Source: Pyrrhoderma lamaoense (lineage: Eukaryota > Basidiomycota > Agaricomycetes > Hymenochaetales > Hymenochaetaceae). From it: a stretch of 64,000 nt of DNA. The position numbers and the translations under genes are program-made. Of the stretch, positions 1-12,774 are shown one piece after another (within the stretch, counting starts at the first letter, position 1; every line of letters starts with the position of its first letter). The notes beneath the pieces were generated by a model, which saw only the letters and a list, made by a program, of their open reading frames with translations, was not told the origin of the DNA and searched no databases. The stretch covers positions 310,001 to 374,000 of the forward strand of contig NBAZ01000011.1 in assembly GCA_002794735.1 (NCBI GenBank), in the 5' to 3' direction.

Positions 1-1163
1 AAACATCATGATATTGAAATTTACATGAAAGTTTAGTATTGGCTCCTGTACGATTGTACGATGAATACGATGAATACAGTATCTAAGGCACGCTGTCATG
101 CATGTGAAACTTTGTGATTTCGCCCCGAGTTATACTTTTTATGAGTTTATCGATCAGAGACGGTGCTTTCCACTAATAGTTAGTAGCGAGTGTGCTAGTA
201 TCTACCAATGAGCGTTACTGCACTACGGCTTACTAAGCATCTCTGAAACGTCACGTTGTGATCTGGTGACCTGTCTGGCTTGGAACGGATCTCACCTATT
301 CTCATGAGTTTCTTGATAAGTTGATTACAATCGTTACTATATCCACATGCTTAGGTTATATGACGTTGCGGTCATAACTACCCACTTGTCTCCATATGCA
401 TCTTACTACTAGTGCAAGGTTGGAGATCCAACTTCTATTCAACAAATCTGTCCGAAGATACGAAGTCAAGAAGCATGTCTTCGACTACGACTCCCGCTCT
501 AATCTCCGTCTGTGTAGCTCGGTAATTTCTTACATGGGCCAACGGAAAAGGTAATCTAATATCGAATACTGTGCTTCTTACTTATGATCTCTCCTGAACT
601 TCACATCGATAATCCCGGTTCCGGATGACAACATATTGTGTCTGCTTTGCATGCATCTTTTTCTACAAATTCTGTTGTTCACTACCTTGTTTTAGATAGA
701 CCCATTACAAAAACAAGGGTTATCGGCTTGCTACTTGAGACTATCTGATCTTTCATCAAATTCTTGTTAATGCTACTTGTGAAACTCGATGAGTCGCATG
801 ACTGTCGCCCAATGTAATGTCGGTAGTTTTCTGCTAAGCGAGACAATTTTCAATCCCGAACCGTATGTTTTCCAGGGGCAAGATCAATTACTGTATTGCC
901 CGCTTGGTAGTATAATTACCTTGTGACCTTCAACCAAGTCGGGAAAAGAGAATGTAACTTTCCGGATCAGTATTTTAAATCGGTTCTCACAGGAGCATCA
1001 AAATGTTAAGTATGTTCCACATGCTCACGGTCCGCGAAGACTGGAATAGACGTAGTAGGAAGCATTAGTCTTCTGTATAAATGGACGAAGGTCAAAGTCA
1101 CCGTTCTTTGCTTGGCGCCAGTCTCCAGCCTTTCTTCTCTCCCATTTTTGTCTATTAGTCAAT
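1..1163. other. Upstream non-coding stretch
   Basis: I see no convincing gene here. Short open frames show no recognisable protein signature. The right end is the presumed promoter of the sugar transporter that starts at 1164. Confidence 0.5.
1076..1081 (+). promoter_or_regulatory. TATA box of the sugar transporter
   Basis: TATAAA lies 83-88 bases before the ATG at 1164. That spacing suits a core promoter. Assignment is by motif and position only. Confidence 0.45.
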
Positions 1164-3309
1164 ATGGGTAAAGGTGTAAGTCCGCGTAACGTAACTAAAC
1201 TCATCATTGTCTGAATAACATATTTTCTGTATCAGTATAGCTCAGCAATTGCTTCAAACCCTGTGCGTTTCTTTATTCAGACACTTATACATCAAGATAC
1301 TAAACGATTTTATTTTCACAGTTTATTGTAGGGTCATTCGCATGTATTGGTGGTGGACTCTTCGGACTGGACATTTCGTCCATGTCCGGAGTGCTGACTG
1401 TAAGTAATTAGTTTACAGTATAAAAACTATTATATGTGCTAATTCTTATGAACCACCAAGAATCCTTCATACCTTGCATACTTCAATAGTGTAAGTGTGT
1501 TAATATATACCATCCATCATTTATACTTATAGTTTCTTCAGCCATCTTCGAATCAACAGGGGGCGATTGTTGCATCTATGCCTGCAGGTTCTTTCTTTGG
1601 ATCTTTAATGGTGACAAAGTTGGCAGATATGTTAGGACGCAAGAATACTATTGCCTTATCAGGTGTGATTTGGACAATTGGGAGCATCTTACAATGTGCA
1701 GCTCAAGTTAGTCCTTTTCAAGTCTTAGTTTAGTAGCTTTTCTCAACAATCAAAACTCTAGAACCGTGGAATGCTCGTCGTTGGGCGTATTATTTCTGGT
1801 ATCGCTATCGGATTCGCGTCAACTACGGTGCCCCTATATCAAGCTGAAGTTACTGCACCTAATATCCGTGGATCGATGATTTCGCTTCAGCAATGGTCTA
1901 TCACATGGGGTATTCTGATTCAATACTTCATTCAATTTGGATGCTCTTACATCAATGGGGTCGCTTCTTTCCGAATTCCATGGGGCCTTCAGATGATCCC
2001 TGGTATTATTCTTGCTATCGGAATGTTATGGTTCCCGGAGTCCCCACGTTGGCTTATGGATCATGATCGTGAAGATGAAGCTTTACAAGTCCTTGCCGAC
2101 CTACATGGGAAAGGTGATCCGAATAACCCCTTAGTTCAACTTGAGTTCGAGGAAATCCGTCAACAGGTACTTTTCGAACGTGCTGAAGGCGCAAAGAGCT
2201 ATCTTGATCTTCTGAAACCCGGCGTTCTTCGCCGCGTAGGACTTGGAACTAGCTTACAGATGTGGAGGTGGGTAAATTTAGTTATTTTGCCTCTTAATCT
2301 CCGTACTTACGTAACTTGATTCTACAGTCAACTCACGGTTCGTTCTAAAATTGACTAAGTTTTGTAAAAGCAGAGTCTTATTCTTGTCTAGGGAATGAAC
2401 GTGCTTATGTACTTTGTGACACTGGTAAGCATCGTATCTTCATGGAGAAGCTCACTCGAACGACAACTAAACGCTTTGTTGAAATCAGGTCTTCGAGGGC
2501 GCTGGATTGACTGGTCGACGTGCAAATCTGATTGCTAGTTCTGTTCAATATGTTTTGAATGTTGCTTTCACCGTACCAGCGATCATCTACATTGATAAAT
2601 GGGGAAGAAGACCCATGCTTCTTATTGGTTAGTATGTTTGTATAATACTGAACAACACAAGACTTATATAACGATTTCTTAAGGTCTTGCCTTCATGGGA
2701 TTCTGGTTGATGTTGGTCGGTGGACTTCAGGCTCGCTTCGGGCAATGGGGTGAAGTTGATGGAGACAAACTTTGGGTTATATCTGGTCATAGAGCGGCGA
2801 CAAAGGCTATCATTGTTTGCTCGTACTTCTTCGTCTGCTCCTTTGCGATCACTATGGGACCCGTTTCTTGGACGTATCCTGCCGAGATCTTCCCTATGCG
2901 AGTGCGCGCAAAGGCGGTTTCTCTTAGTACCAGTGCGAACTGGCTTTTCAACTTTGCTCTCGCATGGGCTGTTCCCCCCGGCTTGTCCAACATCGCCTGG
3001 AAGACATACTTTATCTTCGGTGTAAGTCTTTACTACGTTTCAGTATCCAAACTATTCAAAGTACTAAAAGTACTATTTCCATAGACATTCAACTTTGCCG
3101 CTTTTATCCACGTGTTCTTCTGTTTCCCTGAGACGAAAGGCCGTACGCTTGAGGAGATCGAGGATGTATTCGCACAAGGACATGTCTTTACAGCCTGGAA
3201 GATCAAGCCAAATGTTGGAAAGAAAACTCTTGATGAAGTTAAAGCACACTCAGGTGGCAAGGCTGAGTTCTCAGATGAAAAATCCTCCGTGGCAGGGTCA
3301 CCAGTCTAA
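1164..3309 (+). CDS. MFS sugar (hexose-type) transporter
   Basis: A sugar:H+ symporter-type member of the major facilitator superfamily, expected in the plasma membrane with 12 membrane helices. The first exon is only four codons (MGKG) and then splices at a GTAAGT donor to FIVGSFACIGGGLFGLDIS, a typical start of helix 1. Family signatures follow in order: LADMLGRKNT, VGRIISGIAIGFASTTVPLY, FPESPRWLM, a QLTGMNVLMYF motif assembled across two tiny exons, DKWGRRPML, PAEIFPMRVRAKA, and FCFPETKGRTLEEIEDVF near the C-terminus. The spliced protein is about 505 residues, normal for the family, with about eight introns. I found no frame break. It sits next to a cellobiohydrolase, which suits uptake of cellulose-derived sugars. 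Substrate cannot be read from sequence. Confidence 0.9.
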
Positions 3310-3778
3310 GATGATATTTTCTTGTTTCTTGCTTTGTATTTGTTGACGATTCGGTTCCTCCCATTTTAATGACCTGTAATGTATGTTTTAGTAAAGACTT
3401 GTTACGTCTCGGGATATAAATATATAATTCCCTGCTCATTTTGACCTGAAACCGATTCACATTGAGTTCCATCAAGAAATCACTCAACTCTAGAGGCATT
3501 TGTAACTTCTTTGCCGACCTACTTCTTACGGCTCAACCCTCGCTATCAATTAGTCCTTTTAATAACTAGGTGAGCTCAAGATCCTTCATGGTACTAAAAA
3601 ATAGTTTTGTAGGTTATCTAGGATCGGGATCTTAAAAACTAAGGGAGGGAAAAACATGCATACATTCAGATCCGCAAGCGAATTTTGATTCGCTTCAAGA
3701 ACACGAGCTCTACCTACACATATGCAACAATATATATGTACATGAAATAGCTATTCAGAAGAAATAACCATAGCGCAT

Positions 3779-5195
3779 TCACTGCGAGAAAGTGGAGCCG
3801 ATGTCACCGAATTTGATGTTAGAGAATGTTACGGAGGCACCCGGACTCTGAGACTCGACATCACTAGGAACACCAGACGTAGGTGCACAGGGTCCACGAG
3901 CAACACCTGGCGATGATGGGTCTGCGTCAGTTGGGTAGTCGCTGTCGAGCCAGAGCATGTTAGCTGCGTAGTCATCCCAGATACTCATTACGAGAACCAT
4001 TCCAGCATTGAAGGCGTCGCCCATAGTAGAAAGACCACCACGAGTCTCGAAGGAGTTGGTGTCACCAAAGGCAGTCTTTTGAGCATTGCAGAAGTCGTCG
4101 GTGATGGAGTCGAATGTGTCCATTCCTGCAATGTTGGTCTTTGAGTTCTGGATAACGACACCGTTCTGTACATACAAGCGGCGGATCTCAGAAAGGGTAC
4201 CAGTGGTGGTGTTGTCAGATGTAATGAATTGAGTAACAACAGTGAAGGGAGCACTGGTGTCCACGGTAAGACCATTGCCCAAGAAGGTCGTATCACCCAT
4301 ACGGTACGAGTTGAAGTCACAACCATCCTTGTCACAAACTCCGTTGTACCTATCATCACCAGCACCGCAGTCTGTACCTTCGCAGCGTGTTTGTTCGGTA
4401 ACTGTGCATACATGGGGAGTTACAGCCGCTGCATTGGAGTTGGCTTCCCAAACATCCATCTCGTTACAGCAAGTACCATATTGACCAGTACCAGAGTTGG
4501 CATCATTAGAAGAGCCCTCCCAGCCAAGGATATTTGCCTACATTTATTTTATTAATGACAAGTACGAGGACTAAAAGAAAAGTAGAATTTACCTCTCCAT
4601 TGATAAACTTAATGTCTTGCGGACATTGAGTATCACAGTATCCGGTTCCATATTTTGCGCCGGCCTTGTTTCCAGGGAAGCGAGACATGCCGCCATCTTG
4701 ATCCATTTGAACGAAGTAGAGTGCACCATTCAGACCGCAAGGGAGGTTTGACATGTCGACATCGAATGTAAACTCCTGATTGTTGAGTTTGAACATCTTG
4801 TAGTTGCTTTCATCATCCATAAGGTATACACGAGAGCCAACGTTCGCTCCAGTTACAAATTGAAGCTTCAGATCACTACCAGAAGCCGTAATTCCGTATG
4901 TAGAGGTGTAATCGGCACCATCAAGGGCGCAGTTAGCGGCACAAGTGTCGGGATCTGGACAAAGAGTCGCGTCCCAGGTGTTACCGGTGTAACAATTTGT
5001 GGTATCAGCAGTCGAATGCAGCCAGCGCCAGTTGGAGTCGAGGACAACTGAAGATTGGACAGTAGTGCAGCTACCGCCAGTCGTACATGTCTGAACAGAG
5101 AGGGCAGGGTGTGTTTCTGCGACCTGGGTCCCGGCTTGCTGACCACGGGCGATCGCAAGAAAAGCAAGAGAAAGAAGAAGGGATTTCTGGAACAT
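3779..5195 (-). CDS. GH7 cellobiohydrolase (Cel7-type), no CBM
   Basis: Secreted retaining cellulase acting on cellulose chain ends. There are two exons, 5195-4593 and 4537-3779, with one 55-base intron at 4538-4592; together they encode 453 residues. A signal peptide ([18 protein letters not shown]) is followed by the QQAGT start common to mature GH7 enzymes. The catalytic motif NEMDVWEAN gives nucleophile Glu227, Asp229 and acid/base Glu232. Many paired cysteines fit the GH7 fold. The protein stops at DIGSTFSQ, so the Ser/Thr linker and C-terminal cellulose-binding module found in many GH7 enzymes are absent. Its exo-type (CBH) character is inferred from overall similarity and length. The frame is intact. 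Confidence 0.95.
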
Positions 5196-5248
5196 GTCAA
5201 AGTCCTGTTTTGCGCTGAGGATATGGATGCAGCTGGATACAGCTCATG

Positions 5249-5255
5249 TTTTATA
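5249..5255 (-). promoter_or_regulatory. TATA box of the GH7 gene
   Basis: Read on the minus strand this is TATAAAA, 54-60 bases upstream of the GH7 start codon at 5195. It is supported by motif and spacing only. Confidence 0.5.
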
Positions 5256-6173
5256 CAGATTCTCTCTCGGAAAATATATGGAATGTCTGGCCGTTGACAA
5301 AAAACATATCGGATGATATGGATCATAAGGGCCGAGGTCTAACCGATTGTAAGGTAAAACATACGCGCTGGCATTTGTTTTGTGGTGAATTAATGTTTGA
5401 CAACTTTGTGCTATTGATAGAAAATGAAAACATACGTTACGTTGATTCTTCGGGAAAAATTAAATTGCAGGCCTATGATCGCGACTACACTCCGATTACT
5501 TGGCAAAAGTAACCACACAACTTTCGTAAGTTACGGTGTTTCTAGACTTATTCTGATTTCAATTCGTAACCTAATTGATTCAGTTCTATGTTTGATTAAA
5601 GTTACTCACCGACTTATTAGAATTATTATCGGACCAGTCTCTTGTGATAAGTCACAGTTTGTCAAGCATTAGTCAAATACTTATCCCTCAAATAACGGCG
5701 CCCGTTGACATAGTAGCAGAGTAAACTAGGTTGCTAATCATGAGTATATTCATACTGATTATTCTTCAATTAGATACTAGATATTCTTGTCCTCGGAACA
5801 ATTTCGCACTGTGACTCGCCCTTTCAATGGATCTATTTCAGTCTTACAAGCTCGTAGTCATCTGAATGGTTTGTGGAGCTCCAAAGAGAAAACATGAGAG
5901 CCGACTTACCACATTTGTACGTAACTTATGTAATCACAAAAACTACAAGAATTGCTGGAATACTTTGGCTTATAAAGATAAAGAACTCGGACATCAAGTA
6001 TCTATATCAAGTACCAGAAAGGTTGGAATCTGTAATATAGTATTATATGATACGACTACGCACAAGAATAGTAAGAGCCAACTATTATCTAGCCTGTAGA
6101 ATAAAGCAATTTGTACCGATAGATATAACGGATGGACATACAGAGAAAACAGAAATACGAACATTCTAGCGAT
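5256..6173. other. Gene-free interval between GH7 and the glycosyltransferase
   Basis: No protein signature is visible on either strand. The right part is 3' flank of the minus-strand glycosyltransferase and the left part is upstream DNA of GH7. Confidence 0.45.
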
Positions 6174-8280
6174 TCAATGAAGAGATTTAACAAGATCTCT
6201 GAGAACCACCCATCCAGGGCCTGATGCTGACCATGTCTCAGAGAAAAGCTCGCCAAGTCGTTGCGCATTTTGGCGCTTGACGAGCCCGTCCTCACCGCGA
6301 GCCATATCTAAAACCTCGGACATTTCGCGACGAACAGCATCAACTGTTCCCTCTGGACATTTGTCTCCAAGACGGTGTATTGGACGAAGTCCATTCCCGA
6401 GCCGGACTTCCAGTAGCTCATATCCAGCATCATGCGTCCCACAGACATTTGCTGCGTTAAATGGTTGATCTCCATCAAATGGCCAACATATCCTGGGGAA
6501 ATCGTAAGAATAAATATCGGAATTATTGAAAGAGAGTTGACAAACATCGGTATACCAGCCAAGAGAGACTCTGTGACAGAATTATGGCCACAATGAGTCA
6601 AGAACCACCCACATGCCTATTTAACTTGTTTTTCAGTTAAGGTTCTGACCACTATCGCGATATCAAATGCGAACCTTATGGCGGAGAATCATTTGTTGTG
6701 GAAGCCAACGGGACATAAATCCTTTTCCAGACATCTTGACCTTTTCCACAATGTCCTCAGGAATGACAGCAGCAGGCGATGCATGACTGAAAAGCTACAG
6801 AGTGATCAATTATCTGACGTGATAGTGTTTTTTTATCTTTGATCTTACGAAAGGTACGCCTTTCTCAATTAGTGTTTCGATAACTGCCCAGATTTTCTCA
6901 GGCTCAGGGGACCACCAGACTGTACCGAATGACACCTAGCAGTATCAATGATAAGACACCATCCTGAGATATGAGATAAAATGAAACGAACATAGACAAC
7001 AGAATTTGGACCATGGGTATCATATGCATCATTGAGGAATGATTCAACTTTACTTGAAATGTCATCAGATACTATTTGCATTTTTACTTCTTCTAGAGTA
7101 GGCATTGGAGTAACGGGTCCTATAGCGATTGATGGCCGGTCTCCGAGCCATTCCTGCCATTTCTCTAGAACCCCACCCTCGAAGTGAACATTGCTTTGGT
7201 GTAAAATACCGTCACTCTCCTTGAAGAATCTTTATCTAGATTAGAAGGAAACATTGATAGGCCTTATCGACGCATACCTATGAACATGTTGCAGAAAAAG
7301 TATAAGATACACTTCGCTGACGGGCGAGGACGACTTGATAACGAAGTAGTCAATATACCAATAACAATTTAATTATTAGTCCTTGATGATCTTACTAGTT
7401 GAGGTCTATATTCATAATCGTACATGGGAGGATACCCGGAAGTTTGACTAAGTTACCCATATCCTTACGATAAATCTGATATAGAAGTCAGAATTTGCCA
7501 AGTATTTCAAAACGCTTTGTTAAGCTTACTTCACAGATTTTCTCCTCCCTTGTCTCATCATCCTCAGCTTCGATTTTTTCTATTTTCTCCGCTAAGTCGC
7601 CGTATCCTCCAAATTCTTCGGGACCAGATAAAAATAAGAGAGAAGACGAAGCACATGACTGCCAAGCATAGACTGGGACACTGCTCCCACTGATACCACG
7701 AATACCTACCATTGACTTGTAACAAAAGAACTGGGTACTTGTAAGACTGTTAATGGCTTATATTGACTGGTGACTCACATCAAGAATGACGAGTTGTGGA
7801 GGAACGACTGCTTCATAGAACTTATTACTTTCGTATGAAACAGCTATAGATTCCCCGGCCCAGAGTTTTTTGTATTGCGCGATAAAAGCAATTTGTAGTT
7901 CATCATGTATAAAGGGGTCTTCAAGACGAGGAAGTGCAGCGATACTAAAGGACAATAAACAAGATGGAAATAATAGCTAAGATAAGCTTACATACCGAAT
8001 CCAATCTCTTAAAGACTTCTCTTCCTCAAGATTGAACTGCCTGTCAACTTCCTGTACTGCTTTTTCATGCATATTCTCTGCTGCAAAAAGGGTTATATTG
8101 ATCTGTTTTACGCGAATAATTTTCGCTAGAAAGGCACACAAAGGTTTTGTATGCCCTGTATCATGGGTTTGTTTAGGCGCAAAGTCATTTTAGTATAGAA
8201 GCACAAGAAACTTCCGTACCCCAGAAAGGCAAAGTGAAAGCAACTATGTGTCCTTCACGAAGAGATTCCGAGCCAGTCAT
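6174..8280 (-). CDS. UDP-glycosyltransferase (GT1 family)
   Basis: Likely transfers a sugar from a UDP-sugar to a small lipophilic acceptor (sterol, polyphenol or xenobiotic). The start at 8280 gives MTGSESLREGHIVAFTLPFWG, then an intron and HTKPLCAFL, completing the GHxxP-like N-terminal motif of the family. Later blocks include VSFGTVWWSPEP and SRWLPQQMILRHK. The donor-binding signature GWFLTHCGHNSVTESLLAG joins across a 53-base intron (6493-6545) to ICWPFDGDQPFNAANV. The C-terminus ends DLVKSLH at 6174. It has many introns and about 480-500 residues, and I see no frame break in the parts assembled. The acceptor cannot be predicted. Confidence 0.85.
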
Positions 8281-9646
8281 ATCGGGTACGTTGACAATAT
8301 AGGATAGATAGAGATTCAGACTTGGTGTATTGAGGCTTGAGCCCCCAAGCTTTTATAGCAGCTCGTCAAGGCCGGTGCCCGTCGTTATTGTGTAATACGC
8401 AATTGACCCATGTTTCACGTATATCGTAATATACGTTTCAAGAAGTATTTGTGTACCTAACAGAGACATCGTCAATAATAATAATAAGCATAATCGCTTC
8501 AAGCTGACTGTAACCCTTGCGGCCATTTCTCAAAATAAAACATATTATGTTTTAAACCGGCCTCAGGCGGCCGTCATCCCTAGTAATCTGGTTCCAGAAG
8601 ACAAAAGGTTACGGACATCGCTCATATCTGGAGATATTTGCTACGACTACAGTGAAAGAGTGCGAGTGTTTCTGACGGCTATGATCTCGAGCGGAGATTC
8701 TGAACCAAGTAGGTTTGCACTGCATTTGCTATACAGGGCGATCCTCATGATAAAACACGGACTTCAGCTTGAGAAATTTTGTCCGCTATACCCCTTTTGA
8801 GTATGTTCATGAGAAATGCAAATTATGACGAAGATACCCTGACAAGTGCACATATTTTTACGCTTGGAAAGAAAGAGCAAATCAATACCAAGTGATACAA
8901 CCCGAGAGACAACACACCAATCTCTATGGGGTACTTGCGCAAACATGCTCTAGGAACACTGCTGGTGATTTTGAACCCGTGTTTTAATACCTATTTTAAA
9001 ATGTTATATAAATAGCTACATCGATGAAACGTGAAACACGTCATAAATGTCGGACACCACCCAGTAACGAAGATATGAGATAATTATTTGTTTTTATGTT
9101 GAAGTCTGTTAATTGACTTTCGTCGCGAGCTAATTATGCACTTTATCAGCGTTAAGTTAATGGTTAAATTCTTACTTTTATTGAAAACCAAGCCTTTGGG
9201 ATTTGGTGATTACTAAAGACTAGCTTTCTGTAGTTTGAATGTACATGGGATGAGGAACAGATCCTAACCGACTTTTTTCTTTCTTTCCTTAATATCTGCA
9301 TAATCACATGTTATAAGCCTTGATTACATAGTTTTACTAAATATGGCGTATATGTCATTCATTCGGTAAGCACTGTTGTATAATAGTAATGGCTCTCTAA
9401 CCGACTTTAATCGTTTGCTCAGTACAGTGTACGGGTTATGTCTTCATAGCCTGGTTGCATACTATCTTATACTCCGATACGTGCTATCGAATGAAGCCAC
9501 ACTTCAGAAATCTATTACATACCTACACTGTTCATATAGTTTGTGTTTAATATTACTTAGCAGATTCGAAATAGGGGCTATCTTCAAGCAACTGTTATAG
9601 CAATAACTCAGGTCTGGAGTGCTTGAGCAAGCATGTCAGAATCTAA
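8281..9646. other. Intergenic region
   Basis: Divergent spacer between the glycosyltransferase (-) and the Ost-alpha-like gene (+). Both promoters should lie here. I recognise no gene and no RNA. Confidence 0.45.
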
Positions 9647-12371
9647 ATGCTTCAAAAGACACTCAGAGCTTCCTTCTCCACCACTGATCAAGATGGACGA
9701 ATAGTCATCCAAGGTATGTTATCAGACCAGATTGTTATTTTCAACATCATGACATGAGCTTACTTTATTCTCCAGCGCATCATGTAAGCCAAGTTCTTGA
9801 TTTACTATAGGAAGACGCTAATAGTTACCCCTAGATTGGTTGGATAGTGTCAGGCTTCTTCGCAGTAACATCAACGGCGATATCTCTGTGGCTCATCTAT
9901 AAACATTTGACCTGGTATACCAATGTATGTATTGACATAATAACCATACTTAAGAAAACTCCCAGCTGAAGCTACATATAGAAGCATGAACAGCGTTGTA
10001 ATGAATCCTTCCATCTCCAAGAGTTAACAAATACTCATACATGTAATACTCTAGATATCGTGCGAATCTTGTTAATGGTCCCCATCTACTCGGTCGTCAG
10101 TTTCGCTTCATATCTTTTCTGGGTAAGAACTCGGAATTTCTTTTTAGACATTCATCAAACTAAGTCTTAAAACCCCAGAACAACTCCACGCCCTTGCTCC
10201 TTATTCGCGACTGTTATGAGTCAACAGTACTGACTTCATTCTTCTATCTCCTTCTCTTATATGTTTCCCCATCTCAAGATGAGCAGAAGTCTATATTTCT
10301 CAAGGTGAGACCCGTAATAGTCACGTGTATATTCGATAGGATGCATCTGATCCATCTACTCTACATATAGGCTGGCCTCAGTAAAGAAAATGATCGTGAA
10401 GCCATCAGGAAAGGAATGCCTATCAAGAAATGGATGTTCCCTCTAGGTTCTATCCATCCAAAACCTAAAGTATGTATCGATCCTACTATGTGAAGACCCT
10501 CTCTTATATTTTTCTCAGGATGGCCTTTACTTCCTTCAAATTATGAAATGGGGAGTTTTACAGTATTGCTTCATTCGACCAACGTGAGAGGACTCGTTTG
10601 CTCTCAAGAACTTTGTAATTTACTCGATATATAGGACTACACTAGCTGCTGTCATTCTCGACTATCAAGGGCTCTATTGCGAATCCTCCTGGTCCCCGGA
10701 TGGGGTCATGTATATGTATGGAGCTCCACTCCTCACAATCGCTGCTAATCATATAATGGTATTGTTCAGATAACCATAATCGTATCCATATCTGTCTCGG
10801 TTGCAATGTATTGTCTGATTCAGTTATATGTGCCAATAGCGAGTCGGATCTCTCAGCACCGGCCACTATTAAAGCTACTTGCAATCAAAGCTGTCGGTAT
10901 GTGACAGCGTTCTGATATACGTTTGTAATAGATCAGATAGCTACATTCTAAATAGTATTCCTAACGTTCTGGCAAGCAACCTTTCTTTCTGTATTAAGCT
11001 TAGTCGGAGTGGTAAAAGATGTAAGTAGCCACAAACCTTACAAAACGAAATTAATCATAACCTTCTATATCTAGACTAAATATATGTATGCACTCGTCTC
11101 ATCAGAGAGAATAATCGGATTAATCAGGGCTTAGGACTGCTGACGATATCAATATCGGTATAGGTGCGATAGCAGAAACCGTAGAAATGACGTGAGTATC
11201 TTTATTCCTCAGCCTCTTGTCAGAACTAACAGGATACTTATAGAATATTCGCGTTGCTTCACATCAAAGCGTTTTCATACAAACCTTATTGCAATTTGTC
11301 TGCAGACTCAGACTATTATTCATCAAATTCACTATCAAATGATATATGTGGCCAAAGTAACGGAGATAATATGTCCCGTATCTGTGCTTTGGGTCATGCC
11401 TTTGACTTTCGTGAAACGTTTAGAGAGCTGTGGCATGGATGCGTTTATATTGTACACAGGACGCGAGGGATAGAAACAGATAAAGTGGCTAGGCGTATTA
11501 CAATCAGGAAGGAATTGTTTAGTGATTTTATGAGTCAAGGAGGGATCAAGAGTGAACAGATATGTGATATGACTTACAGACGCTCTGATTCGCCTGGTGG
11601 ACCACGTACGCCTTGCCCCCAAGGATACAAATCTGTCTATAATGGGGAACTCAAGTATGATACTCACCTTCGCCCAGAAATCATGCATAGACTATCTTGT
11701 GAGCTACATCGTGATTTAGATACCTTAGAAGAGAAGCACAGGCTACTACAAGATAGCACGGGAAAAGCCCTAGGTAAAGAAGACTCTATTAGGATCAATG
11801 GGTCAAGAGGAAGAAGACTAAACCTTCGCATTTGCTTTCAAAAGGTGAAGCACCAAGAATTATATTATTTCTGTGATAACTAAACTCCTGCATTCAAGAA
11901 TCCCAAAATGACAGACCCCACCAATCAATAGCTGGTATGGATGACCCAATCTTTTCTCGTATTCTAGTAAATCAGGCGTACTCCGAAGCTAGTGGTCCTA
12001 CCTTAACGACGCACCCAACCTCAGACGGAGATTGTTACCACGGGAGGTTGATGAATGCTGCTTTTGTCACAATCTCCAGAAGCACCTACGCCCACTCACG
12101 TAGACCAGCTCAGCACACACCTGAATACTTAGAAAGGAGTAGAGAGGGGTCGCTAGATGATACCCGGTCTCAGTATCAACAAAGAAGTAGCCGGCATCAA
12201 CGAGAGCAGGCCTTCTATGAGCTCGATGACGAACGTTCAGGGGATCTCTGTGAAGCTCGACACAGCTCTCTTCGTATAAGTCAATATAAGAAGCTACCGC
12301 CTCACCCAATATCCGATCAAGGAAGTATACCACAAACGCATTCGGTTACTTCTCTCCAAGAACGGTACTAA
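9647..12371 (+). CDS. Ost-alpha/TMEM184 (DUF300) membrane protein
   Basis: A seven-helix integral membrane protein of the organic solute transporter alpha/TMEM184 family. The start at 9647 (MLQKTLRASFSTTDQDGRI) is chosen because the ATG at 9633 runs into a stop. Helix 1 reads IGWIVSGFFAVTSTAISLW. Family hallmarks follow: RILLMVPIYSVVSFASYLFW, IRDCYESTVLTSFFYLLL, WGVLQYCFIRPTTTLAAVI and LYCESSWSPDG. The C-terminal half is hydrophilic, as in fungal members, and includes LGHAFDFRETFRELWHG. The last exon (from about 11931) joins if GTGATA at about 11873 is used as donor, a slightly weak site; without it the protein would end at 11883. Transport substrate is unknown. Confidence 0.78.
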
Positions 12372-12774
12372 CACTTCTATACGAGGCGCTAGTCAGCACA
12401 AGATTCTTGAGCTTATTTCTCCTATTCCTAGTGAATCTTTTGATAAGAGGATATATACACTATGTAGTTATTGTCGTTAACAGCCACGCGGATAGCTTCT
12501 CTTTACGTAGTAGTTTGATTTATTTACGATATTTATGGAACGCTATGACTGATACGATATTTTATGATTTTTTTTGTTCTATGTACGCTTAGTAGTAGAG
12601 GTCTTGATTCTACTTGTCTGGCATGCAATGTTTCGCTACTGACCGAGTCACTGATACCACAAGGCACGGATGTAATCTAGTAAATCTTAGATACTAGCGA
12701 TCACATGATCTGGGGAACTCACATGCGAACATCATGACGTTGAAGAATGAACATATATCAGTAGTAAATGAACA

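Noticed and set aside
5866..6099. 77-codon frame between GH7 and the glycosyltransferase
   Set aside because: No recognisable motif; lies in 3' and upstream flanks.
11335..11688. 117-codon minus-strand frame
   Set aside because: Antisense to the Ost-alpha-like tail, with no motif of its own.
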